DNA of 15,174 nucleotides, from assembly GCA_018725535.1 (NCBI GenBank), contig QLUS01000030.1, forward strand, positions 1-15,174. The letters run 5' to 3'. The notes under the pieces are model-generated. The model saw nothing but the letters and a program-made list of their open reading frames with translations, did not search any database and had not been told where the DNA came from. The stretch is from Bacillota bacterium (GTDB lineage Bacteria > Bacillota > UBA994). Both the position numbers and the translations under genes were made by a program. Every line of letters starts with the position of its first letter. Position 1 is the stretch's first letter. Shown in pieces: positions 6,867-15,167 of the stretch.

Positions 6867-7509
6867 ACTTAAGAATTCTTACCCTGCGACCTACTTGACA
6901 GAGCCTGCCCTCGGCGTAGAGCTGAATGGCCCTAGGGTAGAGCCGTCTTTCCAGTTCGTTTACCCTTGCCGCAAGCGTTTCGCAGGTGTCTGCGTCTTCT
7001 ACCTCGACTGCCGCTTGCAGGATGATTGGCCCGCCGTCTACTTCGGCTTCTACAAAGTGCACCGTAACTCCGCTGACTTTGCAGCCAGCGTCTAAAACTG
7101 CCTTGTGCACGCGCTGGCCATAGAAGCCTCGCCCGCCAAACGCTGGCAGCAAACTCGGATGGATGTTCATTATCCGTCCGTGAAACGCGCCTAGCGTGAC
7201 GTCGTTTACCTCAACCATGTACCCCGCCAAAACAATCAAGTCAGGGCTAACTTCCCGCAGGGTTTTGGCTAGTGCGGCATCGTGCTCTTTAGCGGTCAGA
7301 AAGTCGCGCGGTCTAAGCACGTGTGTCGGGATGTTGCGGCGGTGTGCGCGCTCTAGGGCATACGCCTCGCGCCGTGAACTGACAACTGCTACAATCTCCG
7401 CCTGCAACTTGCCAGCGTCTATCGCGTCAAGCAACCCCTGTAGCGTTGTCCCGCTGCCGGAAACTAAGACAGCTAAGCGCAGGGGCAGCGCCGAGGTCTC
7501 CCTAGACAA
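6865..7509 (-). CDS. purN: Phosphoribosylglycinamide formyltransferase (GAR transformylase)
   Basis: It transfers a formyl group from 10-formyl-THF to GAR, the third step. Key residues are present: NIHPSLLP with Asn115 and His117, and VDGGPI with Asp158, matching E. coli Asn106, His108 and Asp144. The GRGFYGQRVHKAV segment after the catalytic loop is, as I recall, common in clostridial PurN. The phosphate loop reads SGSGTTLQ (17-24), with Thr where E. coli has Asn13. I chose the TTG start at 7509: GGAGGG (7523-7518) lies 8 nt upstream, the resulting 214 residues fit the family, and the overlap with purM is 8 nt as at other junctions here. The frame is open further to an ATG at 7569, but those 20 extra residues lie within purM and are unlike PurN. 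Confidence 0.95.
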   Translation of the reverse strand: MSRETSALPLRLAVLVSGSGTTLQGLLDAIDAGKLQAEIVAVVSSRREAYALERAHRRNIPTHVLRPRDFLTAKEHDAALAKTLREVSPDLIVLAGYMVEVNDVTLGAFHGRIMNIHPSLLPAFGGRGFYGQRVHKAVLDAGCKVSGVTVHFVEAEVDGGPIILQAAVEVEDADTCETLAARVNELERRLYPRAIQLYAEGRLCQVGRRVRILK

Positions 7510-8533
7510 GGGAAACACCCTCCCCCGCGATGACCTTGCCGATGACGTAACTCGCCTCTCCGAGCTCAATCAGACGCGCTCGCACTTCCGCCACATCTGA
7601 CTCCGCCACAACTAAGACAAACCCGATGCCCATATTAAAAGTGCGGAACATTTCGGCCACCGCCACCTGCCCAAGCTCTTTCAGCCAGCCAAAGACGGGT
7701 AAAACGGGCCAACTCCCACGCTCTATTTCCACACCAAGGCCAGCGGGCAGTACACGCGGAATATTGTCGATAAACCCGCCGCCCGTAATATGCACCATGC
7801 CCCTAATTAAGCCCGTTTGGACTAATGGCAATACCTGTCGCACATAAATGCGCGTCGGGCGAAGAAGCTCGTCGCCTACCGTCACGCCTAACTCCTGCGG
7901 CACATCAGCACAAGTAAACCCGCCTATCTCAAACGCGAGTTTCCGCGCTAAGGAGTAACCGTTGCTGTGTAGCCCGCTGGAGGGGAGTCCTATCAGCACG
8001 TCGCCCTGCTTAATCGTGCTACCGTCAACGATGCGCTTTTTCTCAGTGACACCCACGGCAAACCCGGCTAGGTCGTATTCTCCTGCACTATACAGGTCAG
8101 GCAGTTCGGCCGTTTCGCCGCCTAACAGCGCGCACCCCGCCGCTTGGCATCCCTTGGCAACTCCCGCTACGATTTCAGCCACTTGCACGGGGTCTAAGCG
8201 AGCCACGCCGATGTAGTCTAGGAAAAACAACGGTTCGGCGCCTGAGACCAAAATATCGTTAACCGACATGGCCACGAGGTCAACGCCTACGGTGTCGTGG
8301 CGATCGAGCATAAAGGCTACCTTGAGCTTGGTGCCTACCCCGTCTGTGCCGGAGACTAATATCGGTTCGTCATACTTACCCAAGGCGAATAGGCCGCCAA
8401 AGCCCCCAATATCCCCCATCACCTCGCGGCGAAAAGTAGCGCGAACATGCCCGCGCATAAGCTCCACCGCCTTATGCCCTGCTTCGACGTCTACCCCCGC
8501 ATCGCGATATGTCAAGCTCTTATTCTTATCCAC
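7502..8533 (-). CDS. purM: Phosphoribosylformylglycinamidine cyclo-ligase (AIR synthetase)
   Basis: It closes the imidazole ring of FGAM with ATP, the fifth step. Family motifs run in order: YRDAGVDVEAG near the N-terminus, GGFGGLF, SGTDGVGTKLKVAF, GVDLVAMSVNDILVSGAEP, FFLDYIG, GGETAELPDLY, GLHSNGYSLARK and HITGGGFIDNIPRVLP. It has the PurM/PurL ATP-binding superfamily fold. Three in-frame starts lie close together: GTG 8542, ATG 8539 and GTG 8533. I chose GTG 8533 (343 residues) because GGGGTGAT (8545-8538) fits the anti-Shine-Dalgarno end with 4 nt spacing, while the other two starts lie in or next to that site. The choice changes only two or three residues. It overlaps purF by 8 nt and purN by 8 nt. 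Confidence 0.96.
   Translation of the reverse strand: MDKNKSLTYRDAGVDVEAGHKAVELMRGHVRATFRREVMGDIGGFGGLFALGKYDEPILVSGTDGVGTKLKVAFMLDRHDTVGVDLVAMSVNDILVSGAEPLFFLDYIGVARLDPVQVAEIVAGVAKGCQAAGCALLGGETAELPDLYSAGEYDLAGFAVGVTEKKRIVDGSTIKQGDVLIGLPSSGLHSNGYSLARKLAFEIGGFTCADVPQELGVTVGDELLRPTRIYVRQVLPLVQTGLIRGMVHITGGGFIDNIPRVLPAGLGVEIERGSWPVLPVFGWLKELGQVAVAEMFRTFNMGIGFVLVVAESDVAEVRARLIELGEASYVIGKVIAGEGVSLV
7518..7523 (-). promoter_or_regulatory. Shine-Dalgarno site supporting the TTG start of purN
   Basis: GGAGGG (part of GGGGGAGGGTG, 7526-7516) lies within the end of purM, 8 nt before TTG 7509. No comparable site precedes the upstream in-frame ATG in the expected family position. Confidence 0.55.
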
Positions 8534-9974
8534 GGACATCACCCCAATCGTCTGCTTTGCGGTTCAGGTCAGCTTCAGTTTTCAACTTGGCTATGGACAT
8601 GGGATACACACCTGTAAAGCAACTGACGCAAGCGGGTGCTTGCGCTGGGGAGAGGGCGGCTAATGTGCCGACGAGACTTAAGAACCCGAGACTATCCGCG
8701 CCAAGGAGAGCACACATCTCCTGTACGCCACAGCGGGCGGCCACGAGCTCCGCACTCGATGGCGTGTCAATGCCAAAATAGCAGGGGCTCACGTAGGGGG
8801 GGCAGCTCACGCGCACATGCACCTCGCTGGCTCCCGCCTGGCGCAGCAGCTTAACTAGGATTTGCGTGGTTGTGCCGCGCACAATTGAATCGTCGACCAT
8901 GACGACGCGCTTGCCCGCGATAACCTCAGTGTTGGCGGTAAGTTTTAGCCTAACTTTGAGTTCACGCAGCGCCTGCCCGGGCTCAATAAACGTGCGCCCG
9001 ACATAGCGATTTTTAACTAGGCCCTCGGCATAGGGCAAATTCGCGGCTGCGGCATACCCTAGGGCTGCCGGAGTGCCGGAGTCAGGCACAGATATGACGA
9101 TGTCTGCCGCTACAGGATGCTCTTTAGCTAATTGCCTCCCTAGTTCTTGGCGCGCGCGGTAGACATTTAGCCCATCAATGGTGCTATCATTGCGGGCAAA
9201 GTAGATGTACTCAAAAACGCAGGCGGAAACAGGACTTTCCGCGAAGCGCCTAAATCTTGCGCCGCGCTCGTCGATAACCACTATTTCGCCAGGCTGGATA
9301 TCGCGCAGAAACTCGCCGCCTAACGCATCAATCGCTGCACTTTCCGAAGCCAGCACATATCCCTCATTGCCTATTTGCCCGAGGCATAGCGGGCGAAAAC
9401 CGTACGGGTCCCGTACGCCGATCAGCTCTGTGTCCGTGCCGAGCGCTAGGCTGTAGGCTCCCTGCACGTGAGTGAGTGTTTGCACTAAGGCGTTTTCGTT
9501 GCCGCTCTGGCGGTACCGCGCCATAAGGCTTAAAATTACTTCAGTGTCGCTGGTAGTATGAAAGATGGCTCCCTGGCCCTCTAGCTCTTCCCGTAGCTTG
9601 TCACTGTTCACTAAGTTGCCGTTATGCGCAAGCGCAACGTGCCCCCGGAGGTGACTTGCCACGAGGGGCTGACTGTTAGCTAAGCCGCCGCCGCCGGCAG
9701 TGGAATAACGCACGTGGCCCACTGCGATATGCGCGTCTATGGCGCTTAAGGATGCGATGTCTCCTTCCGTAAAGACCTCGGCTACTAAACCAAGGCCCTT
9801 GTGCGCCTTGATTTCCTTACCGTTAGTAACAGCTAGGCCGGCGCTCTCTTGCCCGCGGTGCTGCAGAGCGAAAAGGCCGAAATAACCAAGGCGGGCCACA
9901 TCGAGACCGCGCCCGTAGAGACCAAGCACGCCGCACTCTTCCCTGAGTTTGCCGTCTACTGCGACATAAGGCAC
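8526..9974 (-). CDS. purF: Amidophosphoribosyltransferase (Bacillus-type, Fe-S containing)
   Basis: This enzyme commits PRPP to purine synthesis by making phosphoribosylamine with glutamine nitrogen. The 482-residue precursor begins with about 13 residues before the catalytic Cys14 (KLREECGVLG), so self-cleavage of a propeptide is expected. The Ntn glutaminase domain shows LQHRGQESAG, GHVRYSTAGGG and HNGNLVN. The phosphoribosyltransferase domain shows VPDSGTPAALGYA, LVKNRYVGRTFI and VVMVDDSIVRGTT. Four cysteines align with the [4Fe-4S] ligands of B. subtilis PurF: one in SACVFEYIYF, one in SPCYFGID and the pair in ACVSCFTG. The start is GTG 9974 with AAAGGAGC 6 nt upstream. It overlaps purL by 19 nt and purM by 8 nt. 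Confidence 0.97.
   Translation of the reverse strand: MPYVAVDGKLREECGVLGLYGRGLDVARLGYFGLFALQHRGQESAGLAVTNGKEIKAHKGLGLVAEVFTEGDIASLSAIDAHIAVGHVRYSTAGGGGLANSQPLVASHLRGHVALAHNGNLVNSDKLREELEGQGAIFHTTSDTEVILSLMARYRQSGNENALVQTLTHVQGAYSLALGTDTELIGVRDPYGFRPLCLGQIGNEGYVLASESAAIDALGGEFLRDIQPGEIVVIDERGARFRRFAESPVSACVFEYIYFARNDSTIDGLNVYRARQELGRQLAKEHPVAADIVISVPDSGTPAALGYAAAANLPYAEGLVKNRYVGRTFIEPGQALRELKVRLKLTANTEVIAGKRVVMVDDSIVRGTTTQILVKLLRQAGASEVHVRVSCPPYVSPCYFGIDTPSSAELVAARCGVQEMCALLGADSLGFLSLVGTLAALSPAQAPACVSCFTGVYPMSIAKLKTEADLNRKADDWGDVRG
8538..8545 (-). promoter_or_regulatory. Shine-Dalgarno site inside the end of purF that sets the purM start
   Basis: GGGGTGAT pairs in its GGTGAT part with the 16S rRNA tail and lies 4 nt before GTG 8533. 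It also contains the alternative GTG and ATG starts, which would then be too close to use it. Confidence 0.5.
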
Positions 9975-12187
9975 GGGATAGCTCCTTTCCAGGCTCTAGC
10001 TAAATCTTCTGTCGGCAAATCAATGACGGTGGTGCTATCAACGCGGACTACGACTGTGTCACGAGATACTCGCCCTAACTCTCTGCAGGGTACATTATAC
10101 TGCTCGCACAGGTCTTTCAAAGCGGCTAAGGAGCTTGGTGCAGTAGTTACAACAACGCGCGACTGTGACTCGCCAAACAGGAACGCGTCTAGGCGTATCT
10201 GATTGACATTTTCGAGCGTCACATCGGCGCCGAACCCTAAGGGGAAAGCTGACTCGCACAAAGCTACGGCTAGACCGCCTTCCGAACAGTCGTGCGCCGA
10301 AGCAAGTAACCGAGCATCCGCCGCCGCGACTAATAGTTTCTGCAGGGCCTTTTCCCGCACTAGGTCGAGAGCCGGCGGAGCGCCGCGCTCTAGTTGGTGC
10401 ACCACTTTAAGGTACTCGCTACCACCGAGCTCGTCATGAGTGTCGCCTAAGAGTAACACCACGTCACCAGGTTGCTTAAATCCCGAGGTGACGCGCTTAG
10501 TAACATCGGTAAGCAGTCCGACCATCCCTACCGTAGGCGTGGGATAGATTGCCTTACCGTTTGTTTCGTTGTACAGGCTGACGTTACCGCCGGTTACCGG
10601 CGTCTCGAGTGCCCGGCAAGCCTCGGCCATACCGGCGATGGCCTGATGGAATTGGTAGAAAATCTCCGGCTTTTCGGGATTGCCAAAATTGAGGCAGTTG
10701 GTGACAGCCAGCGGTTCAGCACCACTTACCGCTAAGTTGCGGGCGGCCTCGGCTACGGCAATGGCACCGCCTCGGAAGGGGTCGAGGTAAACGTAGCGGC
10801 TATTGCAGTCCACACTGATAGCCAAACCCTTAGGTGTGCCCTTAATGCGCAGTACGGCGGCATCAGAACCTGGGAGGACTACTGTGTCGCCCCGTACCTG
10901 ATAGTCGTATTGCCGATAAACCCACTCTTTGCTGGCGATGGTCGGCGACCCGAGCAGGGCGAGCAAAATTTGACTGTAGTCTGCGGGCAAGGGCACGGTG
11001 TCGAGGTCTAGCTTTTGCACGTCGGCTTGCCACGACGGCACCTGCATGGCAGGAGTGTACACCGGAGCGGCAGAGGCGAGCGCCTGTGCCGGCACTTCTG
11101 CCACGACTTCGGAGCCGTCTAGCACTCGCACCGCGCCGGTATCGGTCACTACGCCGATGTCGGTGGCAGAGAGCCCCCATCTGTTGCAAATCGCCACCAC
11201 TTCCGCAACGCGCGACGGCTCAACCACTAGGAGCATACGTTCTTGTGATTCCGACAACATCACTTCGTAGGGGCTCATGTGGGGTTCGCGGCGAGGCACG
11301 CAGGCGACGTCTATTTCCACGCCTGTGCTGGCACGCGCCGCCATTTCACTGCTGGCCGAAGTAAGCCCTGCCGCGCCGAGGTCTTGCATGCCCACGATAA
11401 CCTTTCTGTCGATAAGTTCAAGGCAGGCTTCGATTAAAAGTTTCTCCATAAATGGGTCGCCGACTTGCACCATGGGGCGCTTGGTGGAAGAGCTGTCGCT
11501 TAGTTCTTCTGAGGCAAAAGTGGCACCATGGATGCCGTCGCGCCCGGTGAGTGCCCCGATAAGCAGCACGCGGTTGCCGAGTCCCGCCGCTTTGCCGCGC
11601 GCGAGCTTGTCGTGCGATATTAGCCCCACACACATGGCGTTGACCAAGCAATTGCCGGTATAGCTCTGGTTAAAATACACCTCGCCCCCCACGGTGGGGA
11701 TACCTAAACAGTTGCCGTAGCCCGAGATCCCTGATACGACGCCCGAAAACAGGTGGCGCTGATGCGCGGAGTCGAGCTCGCCAAAGCGCAAGCTATTAAG
11801 GAGCGCAATCGGCCTTGCCCCCATCGCAAATACGTCGCGCACGATGCCACCCACACCGGTAGCCGCGCCTTGGTAAGGCTCGATGGCGGAGGGGTGGTTG
11901 TGGCTTTCGATTTTGAAGACTGCCGCCTGTCCGTCGCCAATATCTACTACGCCGGCGTTTTCCCCGGGGCCCACGAGGACGCGGGGGCCGGTGGTGGGGA
12001 ACTGGCGCAAGGCCAGCTTACTGTGTTTATAGCTACAATGCTCACTCCACATCACGGCAAACATGCCGAGCTCAGTGAGATTAGGGGTGTGACCGAGTTT
12101 TTCTAGCACGAGCTCCCACTCCAGCTCTTTGAGGCCCATTCTTTGTGCCGAGTGCATGTCCTGCGGCTCGAGATAATGCTTAAGCAT
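9956..12187 (-). CDS. purL: FGAM synthase large subunit PurL (small-type, PurQ/PurS-dependent)
   Basis: It is the ATP-dependent amidation subunit that converts FGAR to FGAM with ammonia from PurQ, the fourth step. At 743 residues it is the short PurL that needs separate PurQ and PurS, unlike the roughly 1300-residue fused enzyme of Gammaproteobacteria. Motifs are GHTPN with His33, MWSEHCSYKHSK (46-57), KIESHNHPSAIEPYQGAATG, VFAMGARPIALLNSLRFG, HGATFASEEL, VGMQDLGAAGLTSASSEMA, SESQERMLLVV, VTGGNVSLYNE and DCSEGGLAVAL. ATG 12187 has GGGAGGG upstream and overlaps purQ by 8 nt. Its end overlaps purF by 19 nt, the longest junction in the operon. Confidence 0.98.
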   Translation of the reverse strand: MLKHYLEPQDMHSAQRMGLKELEWELVLEKLGHTPNLTELGMFAVMWSEHCSYKHSKLALRQFPTTGPRVLVGPGENAGVVDIGDGQAAVFKIESHNHPSAIEPYQGAATGVGGIVRDVFAMGARPIALLNSLRFGELDSAHQRHLFSGVVSGISGYGNCLGIPTVGGEVYFNQSYTGNCLVNAMCVGLISHDKLARGKAAGLGNRVLLIGALTGRDGIHGATFASEELSDSSSTKRPMVQVGDPFMEKLLIEACLELIDRKVIVGMQDLGAAGLTSASSEMAARASTGVEIDVACVPRREPHMSPYEVMLSESQERMLLVVEPSRVAEVVAICNRWGLSATDIGVVTDTGAVRVLDGSEVVAEVPAQALASAAPVYTPAMQVPSWQADVQKLDLDTVPLPADYSQILLALLGSPTIASKEWVYRQYDYQVRGDTVVLPGSDAAVLRIKGTPKGLAISVDCNSRYVYLDPFRGGAIAVAEAARNLAVSGAEPLAVTNCLNFGNPEKPEIFYQFHQAIAGMAEACRALETPVTGGNVSLYNETNGKAIYPTPTVGMVGLLTDVTKRVTSGFKQPGDVVLLLGDTHDELGGSEYLKVVHQLERGAPPALDLVREKALQKLLVAAADARLLASAHDCSEGGLAVALCESAFPLGFGADVTLENVNQIRLDAFLFGESQSRVVVTTAPSSLAALKDLCEQYNVPCRELGRVSRDTVVVRVDSTTVIDLPTEDLARAWKGAIPCLMSQ

Positions 12188-12881
12188 GGTTGCCCTCCCA
12201 CCACTTGAGAATCGAAGTCCACACGAGCTGGCCGTCTGTACCGCCAGTGATGTTTTCCAGCGCGCGTTCAGGATGCGGCATCAGACCAAACACATTGCCG
12301 CGCCTGTTGACGATGCCAGCAATATTCTCTAGTGCTCCGTTAGGGTTAGCGCTCGCGGTCGGCTGACCCTCGGCGTCACAATACCTCAACACAATTTGGT
12401 TGTTGCGCTTAAGCTCGGCGAGACCGAGCTCGTCAATATAGTAATTACCGTCGGCATGGGCGATAGGCAAACGCAAGATCTGGCCCCGCTCACCCAGGTG
12501 AGTAAAGGGAGTGGTGTTGTTTTCTAGGCGCAGGTGGCGGGTTTCACAGCGAAACTGCAGATGGTCGTTGCGTCGCATCGCCCCAGGCAAAAGACCTGCC
12601 TCAAGTAGAATTTGAAACCCGTTGCAGATACCGAGCACGAGCTTGCCGCGCCCCGCTGCCTCGGCTACGGCTTGCATCGCCGGGGCGAAGCGGGCGATCG
12701 CTCCCGGGCGCAAATAGTCGCCGTAGGAAAAGCCCCCCGGCAAGACAATGCAGTCATAGGAGGACAGGTCACTCGTTTCGTGCCACACATAATCGGTGGG
12801 TTGCCCTAGTATCTCTTTGGCAGCGTGGTAGCAATCGATGTCACAATTCGAGCCAGGAAAGACCACTACGCCAAACCTCAT
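12180..12881 (-). CDS. purQ: FGAM synthase glutaminase subunit PurQ
   Basis: This class I glutamine amidotransferase releases ammonia for PurL. The 233 residues show FPGSNCD near the N-terminus, LPGGFSYGDYLRPGA (47-61), the nucleophile Cys86 in LGICNGFQIL, and the His203-Glu205 pair in MPHPERA. The triad is therefore complete. It starts with ATG 12881 overlapping the purS TGA as ATGA, and overlaps purL by 8 nt. Sitting between purS and purL matches the three-subunit PurLQS complex of Gram-positive bacteria. Confidence 0.98.
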   Translation of the reverse strand: MRFGVVVFPGSNCDIDCYHAAKEILGQPTDYVWHETSDLSSYDCIVLPGGFSYGDYLRPGAIARFAPAMQAVAEAAGRGKLVLGICNGFQILLEAGLLPGAMRRNDHLQFRCETRHLRLENNTTPFTHLGERGQILRLPIAHADGNYYIDELGLAELKRNNQIVLRYCDAEGQPTASANPNGALENIAGIVNRRGNVFGLMPHPERALENITGGTDGQLVWTSILKWWEGNHA

Positions 12882-13129
12882 CCATGGACCTCAAGTGTAA
12901 AGGTATAGTCCTCCATCACTGGATTGACGAGTAACCGCTCACAGGTCTCGCGCACTAAGCCAGCCGCTTCGCGTTCGCTCGTGGCATCGAGTACTAACTC
13001 CATAAATTTGCCCATGCGCACGTCGCGCACTCCACCAAAGCCCTGGCTGTGTAGGCCTTTTTGCACAGCTTGCCCAGCTGGGTCAAGTATACCTTGGCGC
13101 AGTGTTACCCAAATTTTGGCCTTATACAT
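12878..13129 (-). CDS. purS: FGAM synthase small subunit PurS
   Basis: This 83-residue protein bridges PurQ and PurL and is needed for the assembled FGAM synthase. It begins KAKIWVTLRQGILDPAGQAV and contains GFGGVRDVRMGKFMEL, both typical of PurS. The length is normal. ATG 13129 lies inside the last codons of purC (8-nt overlap), with GGGAGGA upstream in the purC end, and the gene overlaps purQ by 4 nt. It catalyses nothing by itself. Confidence 0.96.
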   Translation of the reverse strand: MYKAKIWVTLRQGILDPAGQAVQKGLHSQGFGGVRDVRMGKFMELVLDATSEREAAGLVRETCERLLVNPVMEDYTFTLEVHG

Positions 13130-13841
13130 TTGGCGTTCCTCCCTTTAGTCGACGGTAAATCTCTTGGTAGGCTTCGGCTACGCCTCCGAGGTCGCGGCGG
13201 AACCTGTCTTTGTCTAGATGCGCGAGGGTATTAGCGTCCCAAAAGCGACAGGTATCCGGCGAAATTTCGTCACCTAAGATAACGCGCCCCGCAACGCGTC
13301 CAAACTCGAGTTTAAAATCCACAAGCAAGATATCGAGTTTACGGAGCGCGGGGACGAGAATGTCGTTGATGCGTAGCGCACCGGCGGCCATAATGCTGAG
13401 CTCGGCGGCGCTGGCCCAGCCGAAAGCGAGGATATGACTGTCGTTTACCAAGGGGTCGCCTAAGGCATCGTCCTTAAAATAGTACTCAAGCACCGGAGGA
13501 TTGACAGGCATCCCTTCGGCAACCGCAAGACGCTTCGCTAGAGAGCCTGCCGTGATATTGCGTACTACGACTTCGACCTTAATGATGTCGAGGCGCTTAA
13601 CTAGCATCTCACAGGGAGCAAGTGTGCGCACAAAATGCGTCGCCACACCGCGTTGGTCAAGTAAATGGAAAAAGTGACTCGAAATAAGGTTGTTGAGACG
13701 CCCTTTGTCGGCGATTTCGCCTTTCTTTTGCGCGTTAAAAGCTGTGGCGGAGTCACGAAAATGCACAATGCATTGACTCGGGTCGTCGGTGGCATACACG
13801 TCTTTGGCTTTGCCAGAATAAAGCAGAGCACGTTTTTCCAT
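13122..13841 (-). CDS. purC: SAICAR synthetase
   Basis: It condenses CAIR with aspartate using ATP, the seventh committed step. The 239 residues show YSGKAKDVY (8-16), FRDSATAFN, KGRLNNLISSHFF, VVRNITAGSLAKRL, LVDFKLEFGR and GDEISPDTCRFWD, all in the usual order and spacing of single-domain bacterial PurC. ATG 13841 follows GGGAGGTG; the gap after purB is 17 nt. The stop overlaps purS by 8 nt. Confidence 0.97.
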   Translation of the reverse strand: MEKRALLYSGKAKDVYATDDPSQCIVHFRDSATAFNAQKKGEIADKGRLNNLISSHFFHLLDQRGVATHFVRTLAPCEMLVKRLDIIKVEVVVRNITAGSLAKRLAVAEGMPVNPPVLEYYFKDDALGDPLVNDSHILAFGWASAAELSIMAAGALRINDILVPALRKLDILLVDFKLEFGRVAGRVILGDEISPDTCRFWDANTLAHLDKDRFRRDLGGVAEAYQEIYRRLKGGTPNV

Positions 13842-13858
13842 GTGGCACCTCCCTCTTT

Positions 13859-15151
13859 CTATAGCCCTAGGCGCGAGAAAATGGTGTCGACGTGCCCGGT
13901 GTGGGCGGAGATATCGAACAGGCGCGCAAGTCCCGCATTATCTAAGCGAGCTGTAATCTCCGGCTCACTTAGGACTAACGCCTTAAAGCTCACGCCTTCC
14001 CTCCACGCCCGCATGGCTAGGCGCTGCACTAGGTCATAGGCCGCTTCACGCGACATGCCAGACTCAATCAGCTTAAGCAATACCTGCTGCGAGTACATAA
14101 GGTCAAAAGACCGCTCCATATTGGCGAGCATCTGGTCGGGGTAGACATTAAGCCCCTGTAAGATACGGCACTGCACGCCGAGCATGTAGTACAGGAGTTG
14201 AAAGCTATCTGGGATTATTATGCGCTCAGCCGAAGAATGCGAAATGTCGCGCTCGTGCCACAGTGCCACGTTTTCCATGGCGGTAAGGGCGAAGCCCCGC
14301 AGGACCCGCGCAAGACCGACGATGCGTTCACTCATAATGGGGTTACGTTTGTGGGGCATGGCGGAACTGCCCTTTTGCCCCGCAGTGAAGGGTTCTTCTA
14401 CTTCGCGCGTTTCGGTCTTTTGCAGAGCGCGTATTTCGGTCGCAAACTTCTCCAGCGAACAGCCCACTATGGCTAGGGTCGAGATGAGAACGGCGTGGCG
14501 GTCGCGCTGCAGCGTCTGTGTCGCCGCTTTGGCGGGTGTGAGCCCGAGGCGGCTGCATACATAGGCCTCTACAAACGGGTCAATATTGGCATAAGTACCC
14601 ACTGCGCCCGAGAGCTTGCCTACGGCCATAGTGGCGCGCGCGGCGGCGAGGCGTTCGAGGTGGCGCTCTATTTCCGCGTACCAGACCGCGAGCTTAAGAC
14701 CAAACGTGGTCGGCTCGGCATGCACGCCGTGTGTGCGTCCCATCATCAGGGTATACTTGTGGCGGCGCGCCTGTGTGGCGCAGATATCGCGTAACTCCAG
14801 CATTTTGGCGACAACAAGGTCTAGTGACGCCACAATGGTCAGACTTAGCGCGGTGTCCACCACATCGGTAGAGGTAAGGCCGTAATGCACCCACTTTTTC
14901 TCTGGCCCCAGCGATTCGCTCACGCACCGCGTAAAGGCCACTACATCGTGATTGGTTTCCCGCTCTAGTTCATCGATGCGCGCAACGCAAAACTTAGCGC
15001 GCGCGCGGATCATCGCGACGTCGCTCGGGGGAATAACCCCAAGCTCGCTCCACGCCTCACACGCGAGAATCTCAATTTCGAGCCACCGCGCAAACTTCTC
15101 TTCTGCGTCCCACAGGCGAGACATCTCCGGGACGGTGTAGCGGTCGATCAT
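13859..15151 (-). CDS. purB: Adenylosuccinate lyase
   Basis: It removes fumarate twice: from SAICAR to give AICAR, and from adenylosuccinate to give AMP. It is a homotetramer of the fumarase/aspartase superfamily. With ATG 15151 it has 430 residues and begins MIDRYTVPEMSRLW, very close to the B. subtilis start. Active-site histidines then fall at His68 (TNHDVVAF), His89 (WVHYGLTSTD) and His141 (GRTHG), the same numbers as in B. subtilis PurB. The mobile signature loop is GSSAMPHKRNP (261-271). An in-frame GTG at 15160 lies inside the Shine-Dalgarno and is rejected as the start. It is the first purine gene in the window; whether another gene precedes it cannot be seen. Confidence 0.97.
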   Translation of the reverse strand: MIDRYTVPEMSRLWDAEEKFARWLEIEILACEAWSELGVIPPSDVAMIRARAKFCVARIDELERETNHDVVAFTRCVSESLGPEKKWVHYGLTSTDVVDTALSLTIVASLDLVVAKMLELRDICATQARRHKYTLMMGRTHGVHAEPTTFGLKLAVWYAEIERHLERLAAARATMAVGKLSGAVGTYANIDPFVEAYVCSRLGLTPAKAATQTLQRDRHAVLISTLAIVGCSLEKFATEIRALQKTETREVEEPFTAGQKGSSAMPHKRNPIMSERIVGLARVLRGFALTAMENVALWHERDISHSSAERIIIPDSFQLLYYMLGVQCRILQGLNVYPDQMLANMERSFDLMYSQQVLLKLIESGMSREAAYDLVQRLAMRAWREGVSFKALVLSEPEITARLDNAGLARLFDISAHTGHVDTIFSRLGL

Positions 15152-15157
15152 TGTGGG

Positions 15158-15167
15158 CACCTCCTTT
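15158..15167 (-). promoter_or_regulatory. Shine-Dalgarno site that sets the purB start
   Basis: AAAGGAGGTG lies 6 nt before ATG 15151. The alternative start GTG 15160 is part of this site. Only 7 further bases remain to the window edge, so no promoter or riboswitch upstream can be judged. Confidence 0.85.

Noticed and set aside
7510..7569. Longer PurN beginning at ATG 7569 inside purM.
   Set aside because: The extra residues are Ser/Arg-rich, unlike PurN, and are simply the purM end read in another frame.
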